NCBI GenBank assembly: GCA_018826515.1 | Contig: JAHKAM010000061.1 | Coordinates: forward strand, 26,063-90,062 | Reading direction: 5' to 3' | DNA: 64,000 nt | From: Alphaproteobacteria bacterium | GTDB lineage: Bacteria > Pseudomonadota > Alphaproteobacteria > Caulobacterales > Caulobacteraceae | Shown here: positions 44,707-55,328 of the stretch, piece by piece | Numbering within the stretch: the first letter of the stretch is position 1 | How the letters are laid out: the number at the start of each line of letters is the position of its first letter | Program-made: the position numbers and the translations under genes | Notes under the pieces: model-generated | Database searches by the model: none | Seen by the model: the letters and a program-made list of their open reading frames with translations, nothing else | Told to the model about the DNA's origin: nothing

Positions 44707-45729
44707 ATGAACAACCTTGACCGTTTCGCCGACACCCGAATCCTCAGCTTCGGCAATCTCAACGTCACGCTCGGCGGCCTGGTGACGGGCGCGATCGTCC
44801 TTCTGGTTTCCCTGGTCCTCGCCCGACTGGTCAGCCGCACCCTGCGACGGGTGCGCGAGCGGGCGTCCTACAGGGCGTCGGGCGCCCTTTATCTGCTGGA
44901 AAAGCTGGCCGGCTACGGCATCGTCATCGTCGGGGTCGTGGCGGGCCTGTCCGCGGCCGGATTGAACCTGTCGTCCCTGGCCCTCTTCGCCGGCGCCATC
45001 GGCATCGGCATCGGTCTGGGCCTGCAGGGCGTGGTCAAGGAATTCGTCTCGGGCCTGTTCCTGATCTTCGACCGCATGGTCTCGGTCGGCGACCTGATCG
45101 AGCTGGACGACGGCGTCCGGGGCGCGATCGTCGAGATCGGGCCGCGCGCCAGCCGGCTGCGCACCAATGACAACGTCAACATCATCGTCCCCAACTCCAA
45201 GCTGATCGAGGACCGCGTCACCAACTGGACACTGAGGGGCGACACTCGCCGCATCCATGTGCCCTTCTCGGTCGCCTACGGCGCCGACCGCGCGCAGGTG
45301 CGCGACGCCGTGCTCGCCGCCGCCCGCACCAGCCCCTTCACCCTGCCCGAGACCGACGCGCGAAAGAGCCAGGTCTGGCTGGTCGGTTTCGGTGAAAGCG
45401 GACTCGATTTCGAACTGCTGGTCTGGCCGACCCCGGCGGCGGTCAAACGGCCCGCCGGCATGCACGCGGCCTATACCTGGCTGATCGCCGACGCCCTGGA
45501 CGCGGCGGGTATCGAGGTGCCCTTCCCCCAGATCGATCTGCGCCTGCGCAGCATCTTCGGCCGCGAAGGCGACGAGGCCATGGCCGCGCTGGGGCTGCAA
45601 CGGCCGGCCGCGCCCGCCGCCGATGCGCGGCCGCGCCCGACCCCCACGACCAATGACGCCGCCGAGGAACTGCTCAACCCCGCCCACGATGCGGCGGGCC
45701 TGACCGACGACGCTCCGACCGGGACCTAG
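44707..45729 (+). CDS. Small-conductance mechanosensitive channel (MscS family)
   Basis: A 340-residue protein from ATG 44707. Three N-terminal helices, the last pore-lining (LALFAGAIGIGIGLGLQGVVKEF in outline), lead into the beta domain (IFDRMVSVGDLIEL, GAIVEIGPRASRLRTNDN, IIVPNSKLIEDRVTNW). The alpha/beta domain follows, with a disordered Pro/Ala-rich tail. It releases solutes under hypo-osmotic stress. It is divergent from padR and its promoter region shares the padR operator. Confidence 0.92.
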   Translation: MNNLDRFADTRILSFGNLNVTLGGLVTGAIVLLVSLVLARLVSRTLRRVRERASYRASGALYLLEKLAGYGIVIVGVVAGLSAAGLNLSSLALFAGAIGIGIGLGLQGVVKEFVSGLFLIFDRMVSVGDLIELDDGVRGAIVEIGPRASRLRTNDNVNIIVPNSKLIEDRVTNWTLRGDTRRIHVPFSVAYGADRAQVRDAVLAAARTSPFTLPETDARKSQVWLVGFGESGLDFELLVWPTPAAVKRPAGMHAAYTWLIADALDAAGIEVPFPQIDLRLRSIFGREGDEAMAALGLQRPAAPAADARPRPTPTTNDAAEELLNPAHDAAGLTDDAPTGT

Positions 45730-46418
45730 GCCGGAATCCGAGCCCCGTCCCAGGCGAAGACGCCGCCGCTGTCGACCGGCGTCAGCCCGTCCAGCACCGC
45801 CAGCAGCCGCTCCGCCGAATGATCGGCCGTGAACAATTTCTCCGGCTTGACCCCCTTCTGGAACGGGGCGCTGAGGCCGGTGTCAACCGTCCCGGGGTGC
45901 AGGCCGGCGATCACCGCCTGCGGATGGGTCCGCGCCGTCTCGATGGCCAGATTGCGCAGGATCATGTTCAGGGCCGCCTTGGAGGCGCGATAGCTGTGCC
46001 AGCCGCCCAGCCGGTTATCCCCGATCGACCCGACCCGCGCCGACAGGGCCGCGAACGCCGCCCGCCGGTCGCGCGGCAGCAGGGGCAGGAAATGTCTGGC
46101 GACCAGCGCCGGCCCGACCGCATTGATCCGGTAGTCGCGCAGCAGATGGTCGGCGTCGAGGGCGCGCCAGCTCCGTTCCGGCTCGAACCCGTGGTGCAGC
46201 ACCCCGGTGGCCACGAACACCAGCGTCGGCGCCGGCCCCTCTCCCACCCGCGCGGCGGCGGCGGCGATCGACCCCTCGTCTTCCAGATCGAACCCCGTGC
46301 CCGAGCGCGACAGGGCATGGACCATCGCGAACCGCCCGGATGCTTCCAGCCGCGCGGCGACCGCCGCGCCGATGCCGCCACTTGCGCCGATCACCACGGC
46401 GGATTGTTCGATGGTCAT
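45726..46418 (-). CDS. Short-chain dehydrogenase/reductase
   Basis: A 230-residue Rossmann enzyme, ATG 46418. The NAD(P) motif is VIGASGGIGAAVAARLE. The N-x-x-G region reads INAVGPALV. The catalytic residues are the Ser in ALSARVGSIGDN and the YxxxK in SYRASKAALN. The PG motif is LHPGTVDTGLS. This is the C-factor/CsgA-like small SDR type. Its stop overlaps the mscS stop by 4 nt in convergent orientation. Substrate unknown. Confidence 0.88.
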   Translation of the reverse strand: MTIEQSAVVIGASGGIGAAVAARLEASGRFAMVHALSRSGTGFDLEDEGSIAAAAARVGEGPAPTLVFVATGVLHHGFEPERSWRALDADHLLRDYRINAVGPALVARHFLPLLPRDRRAAFAALSARVGSIGDNRLGGWHSYRASKAALNMILRNLAIETARTHPQAVIAGLHPGTVDTGLSAPFQKGVKPEKLFTADHSAERLLAVLDGLTPVDSGGVFAWDGARIPA

Positions 46419-46475
46419 GTGCTGATCAGCGACCTTGCCGGGGGGATGGTCAAGGCGGGAATGGTCGCACCCGAT

Positions 46476-46633
46476 CCCTCTCCCATTGGGAGAGGGCTTG
46501 AGCGCACGACGGCGCAGCCGTCGTTCTTGCGCGAAAGGGTGTGGGTCGACCGGTACGGGGCGGCTTCGCCGCTTCAACCAGCCGACCCACATCCGAGCGG
46601 CTTCGCCGCCCACCTTCTCCCAATGGGAGAAGG
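46476..46633. repeat. Complex palindromic element A
   Basis: Terminal hairpins CCCTCTCCCA-T-TGGGAGAGGG (46476-46496) and CCTTCTCCCA-A-TGGGAGAAGG (46613-46633) bracket inner inverted segments. TGTGGGTCG pairs with CGACCCACA, and GCGGCTTCGCCGC occurs twice. It is non-coding, upstream of the SDR gene and of URC1. The plan matches the element in carB: a pyrimidine-rich left arm, purine-rich right arm and two end hairpins. Confidence 0.8.
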
Positions 46634-46640
46634 ACTCTGA

Positions 46641-47130
46641 GTGCTGACCTTTCCCCGATTGTCAGCATATCCCGCGCCGCCAACCCCCTGATTCCACGCC
46701 ACTTCCATAAATTACAGCGTCACCAGCCATCATGGCTGGGACCCGTGCCAGACTCCTGTCCATCCCGTCGGTGGGGAGGGCGTCGGATCCAGCGCCCCGA
46801 TGTCGGCGGGCTGTGGTCGAGCGGTGAAGCCCGGGGGAAGGGTACCCCGGGGGTCCTCGCGGAGGTCGATGGATGGCCTTCCGCTTGCTCGCCGCGCGCC
46901 TCTTGAGCGGACCGCTGTCTCATGTCCGCCGCGCGTCGCAGCCAGCAATGTCTGCGGCGGAGATCCGGCTAGGCCCGAAATCAGGGCCGCCAACCGGATG
47001 GCGCGTGGAAAACGGCGACGCGGAGCGGCCTGCTTCGTCGAAACGGTAAAACACATTCGCACCGGGCGCGGCCCGGCCGCTCCGCGCCCTCCCCGACCGC
47101 CGCGAAAGCAGGCGGCGAAGAGTCGTGCCC
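46641..47130. other. Intergenic stretch, no gene supported
   Basis: About 490 bp between palindromic elements A and B. It contains an isolated 17-nt palindrome (CCAGCCAT-C-ATGGCTGG, 46723-46739) and a GGGTACCCCGGGGG segment near 46838. Long open frames exist on both strands but none has a plausible start, domain or codon bias. I considered a structured RNA but recognise no conserved RNA motif. Confidence 0.45.
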
Positions 47131-47138
47131 CATCCTTC

Positions 47139-47279
47139 TCCCTCCCGCTTGAGGGAGGGATGTCGGCGCGCAGCGACGACAGGGTGGGAGGGGCTCGGCG
47201 ACCCAGGCGCCGGCGCTCCCCTCGCCGAACCGCCCCCACCCGGTCGCTTCGCGACCACCCTCCCCACTTCGGGGGAGGG
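47139..47279. repeat. Complex palindromic element B
   Basis: End hairpins TCCCTCCC-GCTTGA-GGGAGGGA (47139-47160) and CCCTCCCC-ACTTCG-GGGGAGGG (47258-47279). Interior GGGTGGGAGGGG opposes CCCCCACCC, and CGGTCGC-TTC-GCGACC forms a further stem. It ends about 97 bp before the URC1 start, so it may lie in that transcript's leader. Confidence 0.8.
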
Positions 47280-47375
47280 AGAACGCCAATCTCTTCGCTG
47301 GACAGAACCTGCGACCCGGTATGTCCTGACGAGTCCGGCGCAAGAACAACAACAGGCCGGACCGAGAGAGGAACC

Positions 47376-48615
<1,240 letters not shown>

Positions 48616-48629
<14 letters not shown>

Positions 48630-49857
48630 CACCCGGCAGGCGCACAGCCTGCTCACCGCCGCCGCCGTCCGCGAACGGGCTCATGAGATACTGGAGATCG
48701 GCGTCGCCGGCGGCCTCGATCACTGGACGGTCGACCTCGACCGGTTGCCGGAAACGGCGCGCTACGTCGCCGCCGTCATCCGCGACCAGTATCCGACCCT
48801 GGCCGTGCCTTTCCACGCCCGCTGGCGGCATTTCGCCGTCGATGGCGTCGATCTGTGGGGCCCGGTGGCCGAGGCCCGCGACTGGCTCGACCCGGCCTCC
48901 CGCGCCCGCACCGAGTTCGACCTCGCCATCGTCTCCGTCCTGCTCGACGCCGGCTCGGGGCCGGACTGGTCCTACAGCGACGCCCGCACGGGCCGCACCC
49001 TGACCCGGTCCGAAGGGCTGGCGATCGCCTCCCTGCGCATGTTCGAGGCCGGGGCCTTCTCCATCACCGAGGACGACCCGTGGCGCGTCGACGCCGTCGC
49101 CCTGACCTTCCTGACCGCCGCCGATCTGGCGAAGGGATTCCAGGTCACACCGAAGAACCCGCTGGTCGGGCTCGAGGGCCGCGCCGCCCTGCTCCGTCGT
49201 CTGGGCCAGGCCTGTCTCGCCGAACCCGACCTGTTCGCCCTCGAGGACGAGCCCCGCCCGGGGGGGCTGTTCGACGCCATGGTCGACCGCGCCGACGACA
49301 GGGACCGCCTGCCTGCCCCCGTCATTCTCGAGGTCCTTCTGGAGGCCCTCGGCCCGGTGTGGCGCGACCGGCTGAACCTGGGCGGCATCGACCTCGGCGA
49401 CTGCTGGAAACATCCCGCCCTCAAGCGCGACGACGCCACGGACGGCCTCGTGCCGATCCACAAACTGTCCCAGTGGCTCAGCTATTCGCTGGTCGAGCCG
49501 CTGCAGACAGCCGGCGTCGAGGTTACCGATCTCGACGGCCTGACCGGCCTGGCCGAATACCGCAACGGCGGCCTGTTCATGGACCTCGGCGTGCTGACGC
49601 TGAAGGACCCGGCCGACGCCGAAAAGCCTTGGCCGGTCTCCGATCCGCTGGTCGTCGGCTGGCGCGCCATGACCGTCGCCCTGCTGGACAGGATCGCCCC
49701 GCTGGTCCGCGCCGAACTGGGCGTCACCGCCGAAGCCATGCCGCTGGCCAGCGTGCTGGAGGGCGGCACCTGGGCCGCCGGCCGCCGCGCCGCCGCCGAA
49801 CGCCGACCGGGCGGCGGACCGCCCCTGACCATCCTCTCCGACGGGACTGTATTCTGA
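48616..49857 (+). CDS. urc4: DUF1688 / URC4 uracil-catabolism protein
   Basis: A protein of about 413 residues. TTG 48616 overlaps the URC1 stop by 14 nt; a GTG at 48598 is the alternative, and no strong ribosome-binding site decides. DUF1688 features are [20 protein letters not shown] near the start, [36 protein letters not shown] in outline, and the C-terminal [16 protein letters not shown] and [13 protein letters not shown]. Fungal URC4 is required for uracil use, but its chemistry is unknown. The overlapping gene order with URC1 and UPRT supports one pathway. Confidence 0.9.
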
Positions 49858-50507
49858 TGACCAGCAAGCCCTTCAGGATGGACGGCGTCACCGTCGTCAC
49901 CCACCCGCTGGTCGCCCACAAGCTCTCGATCATGCGGGCGAAGGACACCTCGACCGCCCGCTTCCGCGACCTGCTGCGCGAGATTTCCACCCTGCTCTGC
50001 TACGAGGTCACCCGCGACCTGCCGCTGGAAGACTATCCCGTCGAGACCCCGGTCGGCCCCACCACCGGCCAGCGCATCGCCGGCAAGAAGATGGTCTTCG
50101 TCCCCATCCTCCGCGCCGGCCTGGGACTGGTCGACGGTATGCTGGAGCTGGTCCCGTCGGCCCGCGTCGGCCACATCGGCCTGTACCGCGAACCGGTGAC
50201 GCTCGACGCCGTCGAATACTATTTCCGCGCGCCCGAGGACGTGGCCGAACGCCTCTGCGTGGTCATCGACCCCATGCTGGCCACCGGCAACACCGCCGTC
50301 GCCGCCATCGAACGGCTCAAGGAACGCGGCGTGACCAACCTCCGCTTCGTCTGTCTCGTCGCCTCGCCCGAGGGGCTGGAGCGGCTGCGAGGATGGCACC
50401 CCGACGTGCCGATCTGGACGGCGGCGGTCGATGACCGTCTCAACGACCACGGCTACATCGTTCCCGGCCTCGGCGACGCGGGCGACCGGCTGTTCGGGAC
50501 GCGGTGA
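49857..50507 (+). CDS. upp: Uracil phosphoribosyltransferase
   Basis: A 216-residue enzyme converting uracil and PRPP to UMP. ATG 49857 overlaps the URC4 stop by 1 nt (TGATG). Motifs are [27 protein letters not shown], the PRPP site [18 protein letters not shown], and uracil-binding [20 protein letters not shown] in outline. In the URC route uracil is first made into a nucleotide, so this copy probably serves degradation as well as, or instead of, salvage. Confidence 0.95.
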   Translation: MTSKPFRMDGVTVVTHPLVAHKLSIMRAKDTSTARFRDLLREISTLLCYEVTRDLPLEDYPVETPVGPTTGQRIAGKKMVFVPILRAGLGLVDGMLELVPSARVGHIGLYREPVTLDAVEYYFRAPEDVAERLCVVIDPMLATGNTAVAAIERLKERGVTNLRFVCLVASPEGLERLRGWHPDVPIWTAAVDDRLNDHGYIVPGLGDAGDRLFGTR

Positions 50508-50513
50508 AGGCCG

Positions 50514-50627
50514 GTGGTTAGTGATTAGTGGTTAGTGATTGCACGCCCCGCCGTCGGCGGAAGGGCGGCGCGGACCGCGCCATCGCACAGGCGCCGGCCA
50601 TCCACTAACCACTCACCACCAATCACC
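50514..50627. repeat. Inverted arrays of 7-bp repeats between convergent genes
   Basis: The left array is four copies of GTGRTTA (50514-50541), starting 6 nt after the upp stop. The right array has degenerate complements TAACCAC, TCACCAC and CAATCAC (about 50606-50626). A GC-rich core of about 60 bp lies between, with GCCGTCGGCGG. The whole can form a cruciform or long hairpin. It may serve as a bidirectional terminator or be a mobile-repeat footprint. Confidence 0.65.
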
Positions 50628-50629
50628 CC

Positions 50630-53600
50630 CTACCCCACCGCCCGCACATTGTCGTTCGAGTCCCGGTCGATCCACTTGTTGTACGGATCGACCCCGGCGA
50701 AACGCGGCTCCCGCGTCGTGATGAAGCGCAGGGTCTGCACCCCCGACCGGATCGGCCGGCGCTCCAGCAGGACCACGTCGTCCTCGTCAAAGGCGCCCTG
50801 GCCCGGCATGGCGGTGAAGACGCCGACGTCGAACACCTCATTCAGCGGCGCCGCCGTCTCGACCCCCTCGCCGTCCGCATATAGCTTGCGAGCGTCGACG
50901 GTGACCGCGACATCCCATCGGCCGTCGGCGCGGCGCGTGGACGTCACCCCGGTCGTCTTGACGTCATACAGGGTGATCCGCTCGAACAGGTCGGCGATCA
51001 GCGCCTGCTTGTCCGCCGGGGCCTCGGCCCTGAGCGCGGCGATCAGATCCAGCGAGCGCGGATAGGGCGCCGACTGGAAGGCGTACTGCGCCAGCACCCG
51101 GCGCAGGGCGCGGTTGACCGCATCCTCGCCGATCTGGTCGCGCAGCAGGTACATGACCAGCCCGCCCTTCTGATAATAGATGTACGGCTGGTTCTCGACC
51201 CGCATCAGGGGCAGTTCCTCCAGACGCTCGGTGCCGCGCGCGCGCAGGTATCGGTCCAGCTCCTGCTTCAGGAAGCGCCGGATCTGGTCCCGTCCGTACA
51301 TCTTCTCCATGACCATCAGCGCGGAATACTGGGCCAGGGTCTCGGACAGGACGGTCGAGCCCTGCTGGTTCGAACCCACGACCTGGTGCGCCCACCACTG
51401 GTGAGCAAACTCGTGGGCGCCGACATAGGTGACATAGTCGATCTTCTCCGGGTCGCTCAGGTCGGTGATGAAACCGAGGCCTTCGGACCAGGCGAAGGTG
51501 TTCGGATAGGACTGGGCGAAGCTGGCGTAGTCCGGGAACTCCACGATCCGCGCCTGCCGGAACTGGTAGGGGCTGAAATTGGCCTGGAAATAGTCCAGCG
51601 ACGCCGACAGCGCATCCAGCATCCGCGGCACGTTCCGGTCATGATCGGGGTCGTGGAAGACCACCATCTCGACACCGTCGTGCGTCCGCGCGGTCCGCTC
51701 ATAGCGGGCTGACTGGATCGAGAAGAAGTTCAGCACCGGCGACTCGGTCACGAACCGGCTGGTGCGGCGGTCGCCGCTGACGACGTCCGAGACCATCTGG
51801 CCCGGCGCCACCACGATCTGATCAGCCTCGGTGCTGACGGTGATATCGGCGGTGACCCAGTCGGCCCCGATATAGTTGCGGCCGCGGGCTGTCTCGTCTT
51901 CCAGCTTCGCCGGTCGCAGCTCGGCCGGCAGCCCCGCCTTGCGGCGTTTGGTGCGGTCGGTCAGCAGGCCCTGGCGGTCCATGCCGATGGAGGGCGCGAA
52001 CTCCCCGTTGTTGACGAAGGTCCCGTTGTCGACCAGCCGGGTGGTGTTGCCGCTGGCCTTGAAACCGCGCTGCTCCAGCACCGTCTCGAAAGTCACGGTG
52101 CGGCGCTCGCCGGGCTGCATCGGCGTGGCGAAGCGGTAGATGCGGTATTCGAACTCCTCCCACTCGCGGGCGACAGTCGCGCCCTCGACGGTCAGATCGA
52201 CCATCTCAAGATCGCCCTGCCAGCGCAGGTGGACCTCGGGCAGGGGCGCCTCGGTGCGGTTGACGAGCACATACGATCCGCGCGTCGTCAGTTTTGGCTG
52301 ATGCGGCCGAAGGTCCATGACCAGCCGCACATCCGCGACCGAGGGCTGAGGCGTGATTTCGTACCGCAGCAGCGCCTTCTCATAGGCGGCCTGCTCGGCC
52401 TCCTGCTGCGCCTGGGTCCGGTAGTCGTTCCAGACATTGGTGTTCATATAGATGAAGACGCCGAGCCCGACGAAGGTCGCCAGCGCCGCGCCGCCGATCA
52501 GGCCCGCTGGCCCTTTCAGCCGGCGCGGCAACCGCTTCAGACGCGGCCACAGACGGCTCTCGGTACCCCGCCGCCACAGGCCATAGGCCAGCACCAGCAG
52601 GATGACGGCGAAAGCGCTCCAGTAGGCGTCCAGCCAAGCCGCATAGCCGGCGAAATCACCCCGACCGTTCATGTCCGACAACGGCACGCCGATGCCGGCG
52701 CCGTAGCGGTACAGGACGTGGTCGAAGCCGAGGTTCGACAGCACGATGGTCGAGATCAGATAGACGACCATGATCGCCCAGCCGACGAATTTGTTGGGCG
52801 ACAGAGCCTGGACGAAGATCGCCAGCACGGCCAGCTGGAGGAAGCTCAAGGACTGCGGCACGACATACCACATCAGGTATTTGCCCAGCTCGTAGTCGGT
52901 GTGCCCCTTGATCGTCTGGGTCGCCATGCCGGCGAGGACGCCGATCAGCAGGGTCGAGATCAGCACCAGCGCCAGGGCCAGGGTTTTGGGAACCAGAAAG
53001 GTCCAGTCCGGCGTCGACGAGGCGTCGACGATCTCGTGCACCTTGCGGTCGCGGTCGCGCCAGACCAGTTCGCCGGAATAGTAGATGGCGATGACCAGCG
53101 AGATCAGGCCGAAGGTCCCGGTCAGGGCGGTGATGACGACCCGGGTCACCAGCAGGATGGGCGCGCCATAGATTTCCCCGGTGAAGAACAGGGTCGCCAC
53201 GGCGAAGGCCATGGCCAGCAGCACCATCACCACATAGGCGGGGCTCTTGAACACCAGAACGGTTTCAAAGACGGCCCGGGACCACAGCTGGGTCAGGCCG
53301 CTGGCCAGACCATAGGTCGGGCGCGGCAGGGCTCCGACGGGCGTGACCACGACGTCCTTTTCGACCAGCGCCTTCAGACGCTCCTGCTTCTTCAGCTTGG
53401 CCCCGCGCGGGGACGGCCGGTAAAGCACATAGGCGAGCGCCAGCAGGAAGGCGCCGACGGCGGTCCAGATCACCCGGTTCCACAACAGCACGCCTTCCAG
53501 CGGCGCATTGAGCGTGTTCCGCTCCGCCGCCGTCCAGTATTTGGTGACCAGCGCATAGGCGCCGGACCCGAACGGTTCGACCCACGCCATGGCCGTCTCG

Positions 53601-54202
53601 AATTCTGGCCGTGAGCCCAGCACCCCGGTTGAGGCGAGATAGCCGATCAGCACCGCCACCACCCCGATGTAGGTGGCCATCATCGAACGGGTGACGGTGG
53701 CCAGGGTGAAGAACAGCGCCGAGGTCAGGAACAGGCCGGTCAGGCCGAACACGCCATAGGCATAGGCGTAATCGCCCAGTCGCAAGGGGCCGACCGTCTC
53801 CGGATCGACCCAGGGCATGAAGGTGCCGATCAGGGTGCCGATGGCGATGCTCAGATAGCAGAGCGCCACGGCGGCGAAGGCGCCAAAGAAGCGGCCGTAG
53901 AGATAGGCGCCCTTGGTGATCCGCGTCGAATGGATCATCGGTCCGAAGCCGGTCTGGGTATCCCGCGCCACCACATTGGCCACGATGGCGGTCGTCGCCA
54001 GCATGAAGAAGACGTTGAAGATGATGTGCGCGCCGGCCAGGGCGTAGGGTGCGTTCTTGAACACATTCCCACCCGAACCCAGCGAGACGTTGTCGCTGGC
54101 GACGGCGCCGAAGGCCAGCAGGCCGAAGACGATGGCGATGACCCAGAACGCCGGCTGGCGCAGCTGGTAGCGGAATTCGAAACTGGCGATCTTGGCGAAC
54201 AT
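50630..54202 (-). CDS. ABC-transporter permease fused to an M1-family aminopeptidase
   Basis: A 1190-residue protein from ATG 54202 (MFAKIASFEFRYQLRQPAFW in outline). The N-terminal half is two sets of ABC-2-type membrane helices, about 12 in all, separated by a cytosolic loop near residue 280. From about 650 the chain is periplasmic or soluble: a beta-rich M1 N-domain, then catalytic HEFAHQWWAHQ with the downstream Glu in SETLAQYSALMVME. The GAMEN-type motif is not clear. It is paired with an ABC ATPase 10 nt upstream. Likely a peptide-handling exporter or importer; substrate unknown. Confidence 0.9.
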   Translation of the reverse strand: MFAKIASFEFRYQLRQPAFWVIAIVFGLLAFGAVASDNVSLGSGGNVFKNAPYALAGAHIIFNVFFMLATTAIVANVVARDTQTGFGPMIHSTRITKGAYLYGRFFGAFAAVALCYLSIAIGTLIGTFMPWVDPETVGPLRLGDYAYAYGVFGLTGLFLTSALFFTLATVTRSMMATYIGVVAVLIGYLASTGVLGSRPEFETAMAWVEPFGSGAYALVTKYWTAAERNTLNAPLEGVLLWNRVIWTAVGAFLLALAYVLYRPSPRGAKLKKQERLKALVEKDVVVTPVGALPRPTYGLASGLTQLWSRAVFETVLVFKSPAYVVMVLLAMAFAVATLFFTGEIYGAPILLVTRVVITALTGTFGLISLVIAIYYSGELVWRDRDRKVHEIVDASSTPDWTFLVPKTLALALVLISTLLIGVLAGMATQTIKGHTDYELGKYLMWYVVPQSLSFLQLAVLAIFVQALSPNKFVGWAIMVVYLISTIVLSNLGFDHVLYRYGAGIGVPLSDMNGRGDFAGYAAWLDAYWSAFAVILLVLAYGLWRRGTESRLWPRLKRLPRRLKGPAGLIGGAALATFVGLGVFIYMNTNVWNDYRTQAQQEAEQAAYEKALLRYEITPQPSVADVRLVMDLRPHQPKLTTRGSYVLVNRTEAPLPEVHLRWQGDLEMVDLTVEGATVAREWEEFEYRIYRFATPMQPGERRTVTFETVLEQRGFKASGNTTRLVDNGTFVNNGEFAPSIGMDRQGLLTDRTKRRKAGLPAELRPAKLEDETARGRNYIGADWVTADITVSTEADQIVVAPGQMVSDVVSGDRRTSRFVTESPVLNFFSIQSARYERTARTHDGVEMVVFHDPDHDRNVPRMLDALSASLDYFQANFSPYQFRQARIVEFPDYASFAQSYPNTFAWSEGLGFITDLSDPEKIDYVTYVGAHEFAHQWWAHQVVGSNQQGSTVLSETLAQYSALMVMEKMYGRDQIRRFLKQELDRYLRARGTERLEELPLMRVENQPYIYYQKGGLVMYLLRDQIGEDAVNRALRRVLAQYAFQSAPYPRSLDLIAALRAEAPADKQALIADLFERITLYDVKTTGVTSTRRADGRWDVAVTVDARKLYADGEGVETAAPLNEVFDVGVFTAMPGQGAFDEDDVVLLERRPIRSGVQTLRFITTREPRFAGVDPYNKWIDRDSNDNVRAVG

Positions 54203-54212
54203 GATCCGTCCC

Positions 54213-55091
54213 TCAGGCCGCGCGGCGCGAGGCGTTGACGGTCGCCAGATAGACATCCTCAAGCCCGCCGGGCGCGCGCTCGAAGCCGTCGCCGGGGTTG
54301 GTGTCTGACAGCACGTGGATCACCGTGCGGCCGGCGAACAGCCGGGTCGAGATGACATTGCGGCTGGCCTGCTGGGCGGCCAGATCGGCCTTGTCGATGG
54401 TCTTGCGCCAGACCCTGCCCTCGAGCGCGTGGGTCAGTTCGACCGGCGCCCCCTCCAGCTGGATCTTGCCGCCGGCCAGCACCGCCATGCGGGGGCAGAG
54501 GTCGGTAACGTCCTCGACGATGTGGGTCGACAGGATGATGACGACGTTCTCGCCGACCTCGGCCAACAGGTTGAGGAAGCGGTTGCGCTCTTCGGGGTCG
54601 AGGCCGGCGGTCGGCTCGTCGACGATGATCAGTTCAGGATTGCCGATCAGGGCCTGGGCGATGCCGAACCGCTGCCGCATCCCGCCCGAAAAGCCGGCCA
54701 GCGCCTTGCCGCGCACGGGCCACAGATTGACCTGATGCAACAGGGCCTCGACCGTCGCCTTGCGGTCCTTGCCGTTGGCGATGCCCTTCAGCACCGCCAT
54801 GTGATCCAGCATGTCGTAGGCCGAGACGCGCGGATAGACGCCGAAATCCTGCGGCAGATAGCCCAGCACCCGGCGCAGCTGTTCCGGGTCCTTGACCACG
54901 TCGATGTCGCCGAAACGGATCGACCCCGACGTCGGGGTCTGCAGGGTTGCGATCGACCGCATCAGCGTCGACTTGCCCGCCCCGTTCGGCCCCAGCAGGC
55001 CGAACATGCCCTTGGGAATGGTCAGGCTGACATCGTCCAGCGCCCGCGTTCCGTTGCCGTAGACGTGGGTCAGGTTTTCGATCGTCAGCAT
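54213..55091 (-). CDS. ABC transporter ATP-binding protein
   Basis: A 292-residue ATPase partner of the permease-peptidase. Walker A GPNGAGKST, Q-loop YLPQDFGVYP, signature FSGGMRQR, Walker B LIIVDEPTAGLDP and the switch His in STHIVEDV. It is of the ABC-2/NatA subclass, with a short C-terminal extension. It is translated first; the permease follows 10 nt later. It is divergent from the type I secretion operon. Confidence 0.95.
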   Translation of the reverse strand: MLTIENLTHVYGNGTRALDDVSLTIPKGMFGLLGPNGAGKSTLMRSIATLQTPTSGSIRFGDIDVVKDPEQLRRVLGYLPQDFGVYPRVSAYDMLDHMAVLKGIANGKDRKATVEALLHQVNLWPVRGKALAGFSGGMRQRFGIAQALIGNPELIIVDEPTAGLDPEERNRFLNLLAEVGENVVIILSTHIVEDVTDLCPRMAVLAGGKIQLEGAPVELTHALEGRVWRKTIDKADLAAQQASRNVISTRLFAGRTVIHVLSDTNPGDGFERAPGGLEDVYLATVNASRRAA

Positions 55092-55328
55092 GGGAGTTCT
55101 CCGTAAAGTAAAGGAACCTTGTCAAGCCGGAAGTCGGTTCGCAAGTTACGGTTCGGAAATGTTGCCCCACGCCCCGCCGCAAAGCCGCGCCCGGTCTGCC
55201 CGGTCTGCCCGGCCCGGTGCATCCAGCCGCCGCCGGCCCGGGTATTTTCCGATACGATGCGCCGTCTATCTGTAGCTGCTTCAAACCGTTAGACTGGTCA
55301 CCCTGGATCGAAGGACCCTGCCGCCACC

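Noticed and set aside
46641..47130. Possible structured RNA (6S, SRP or riboswitch) in the URC1 upstream region
   Set aside because: I compared it by eye with the conserved motifs of these RNAs and found none; only isolated palindromes remain.
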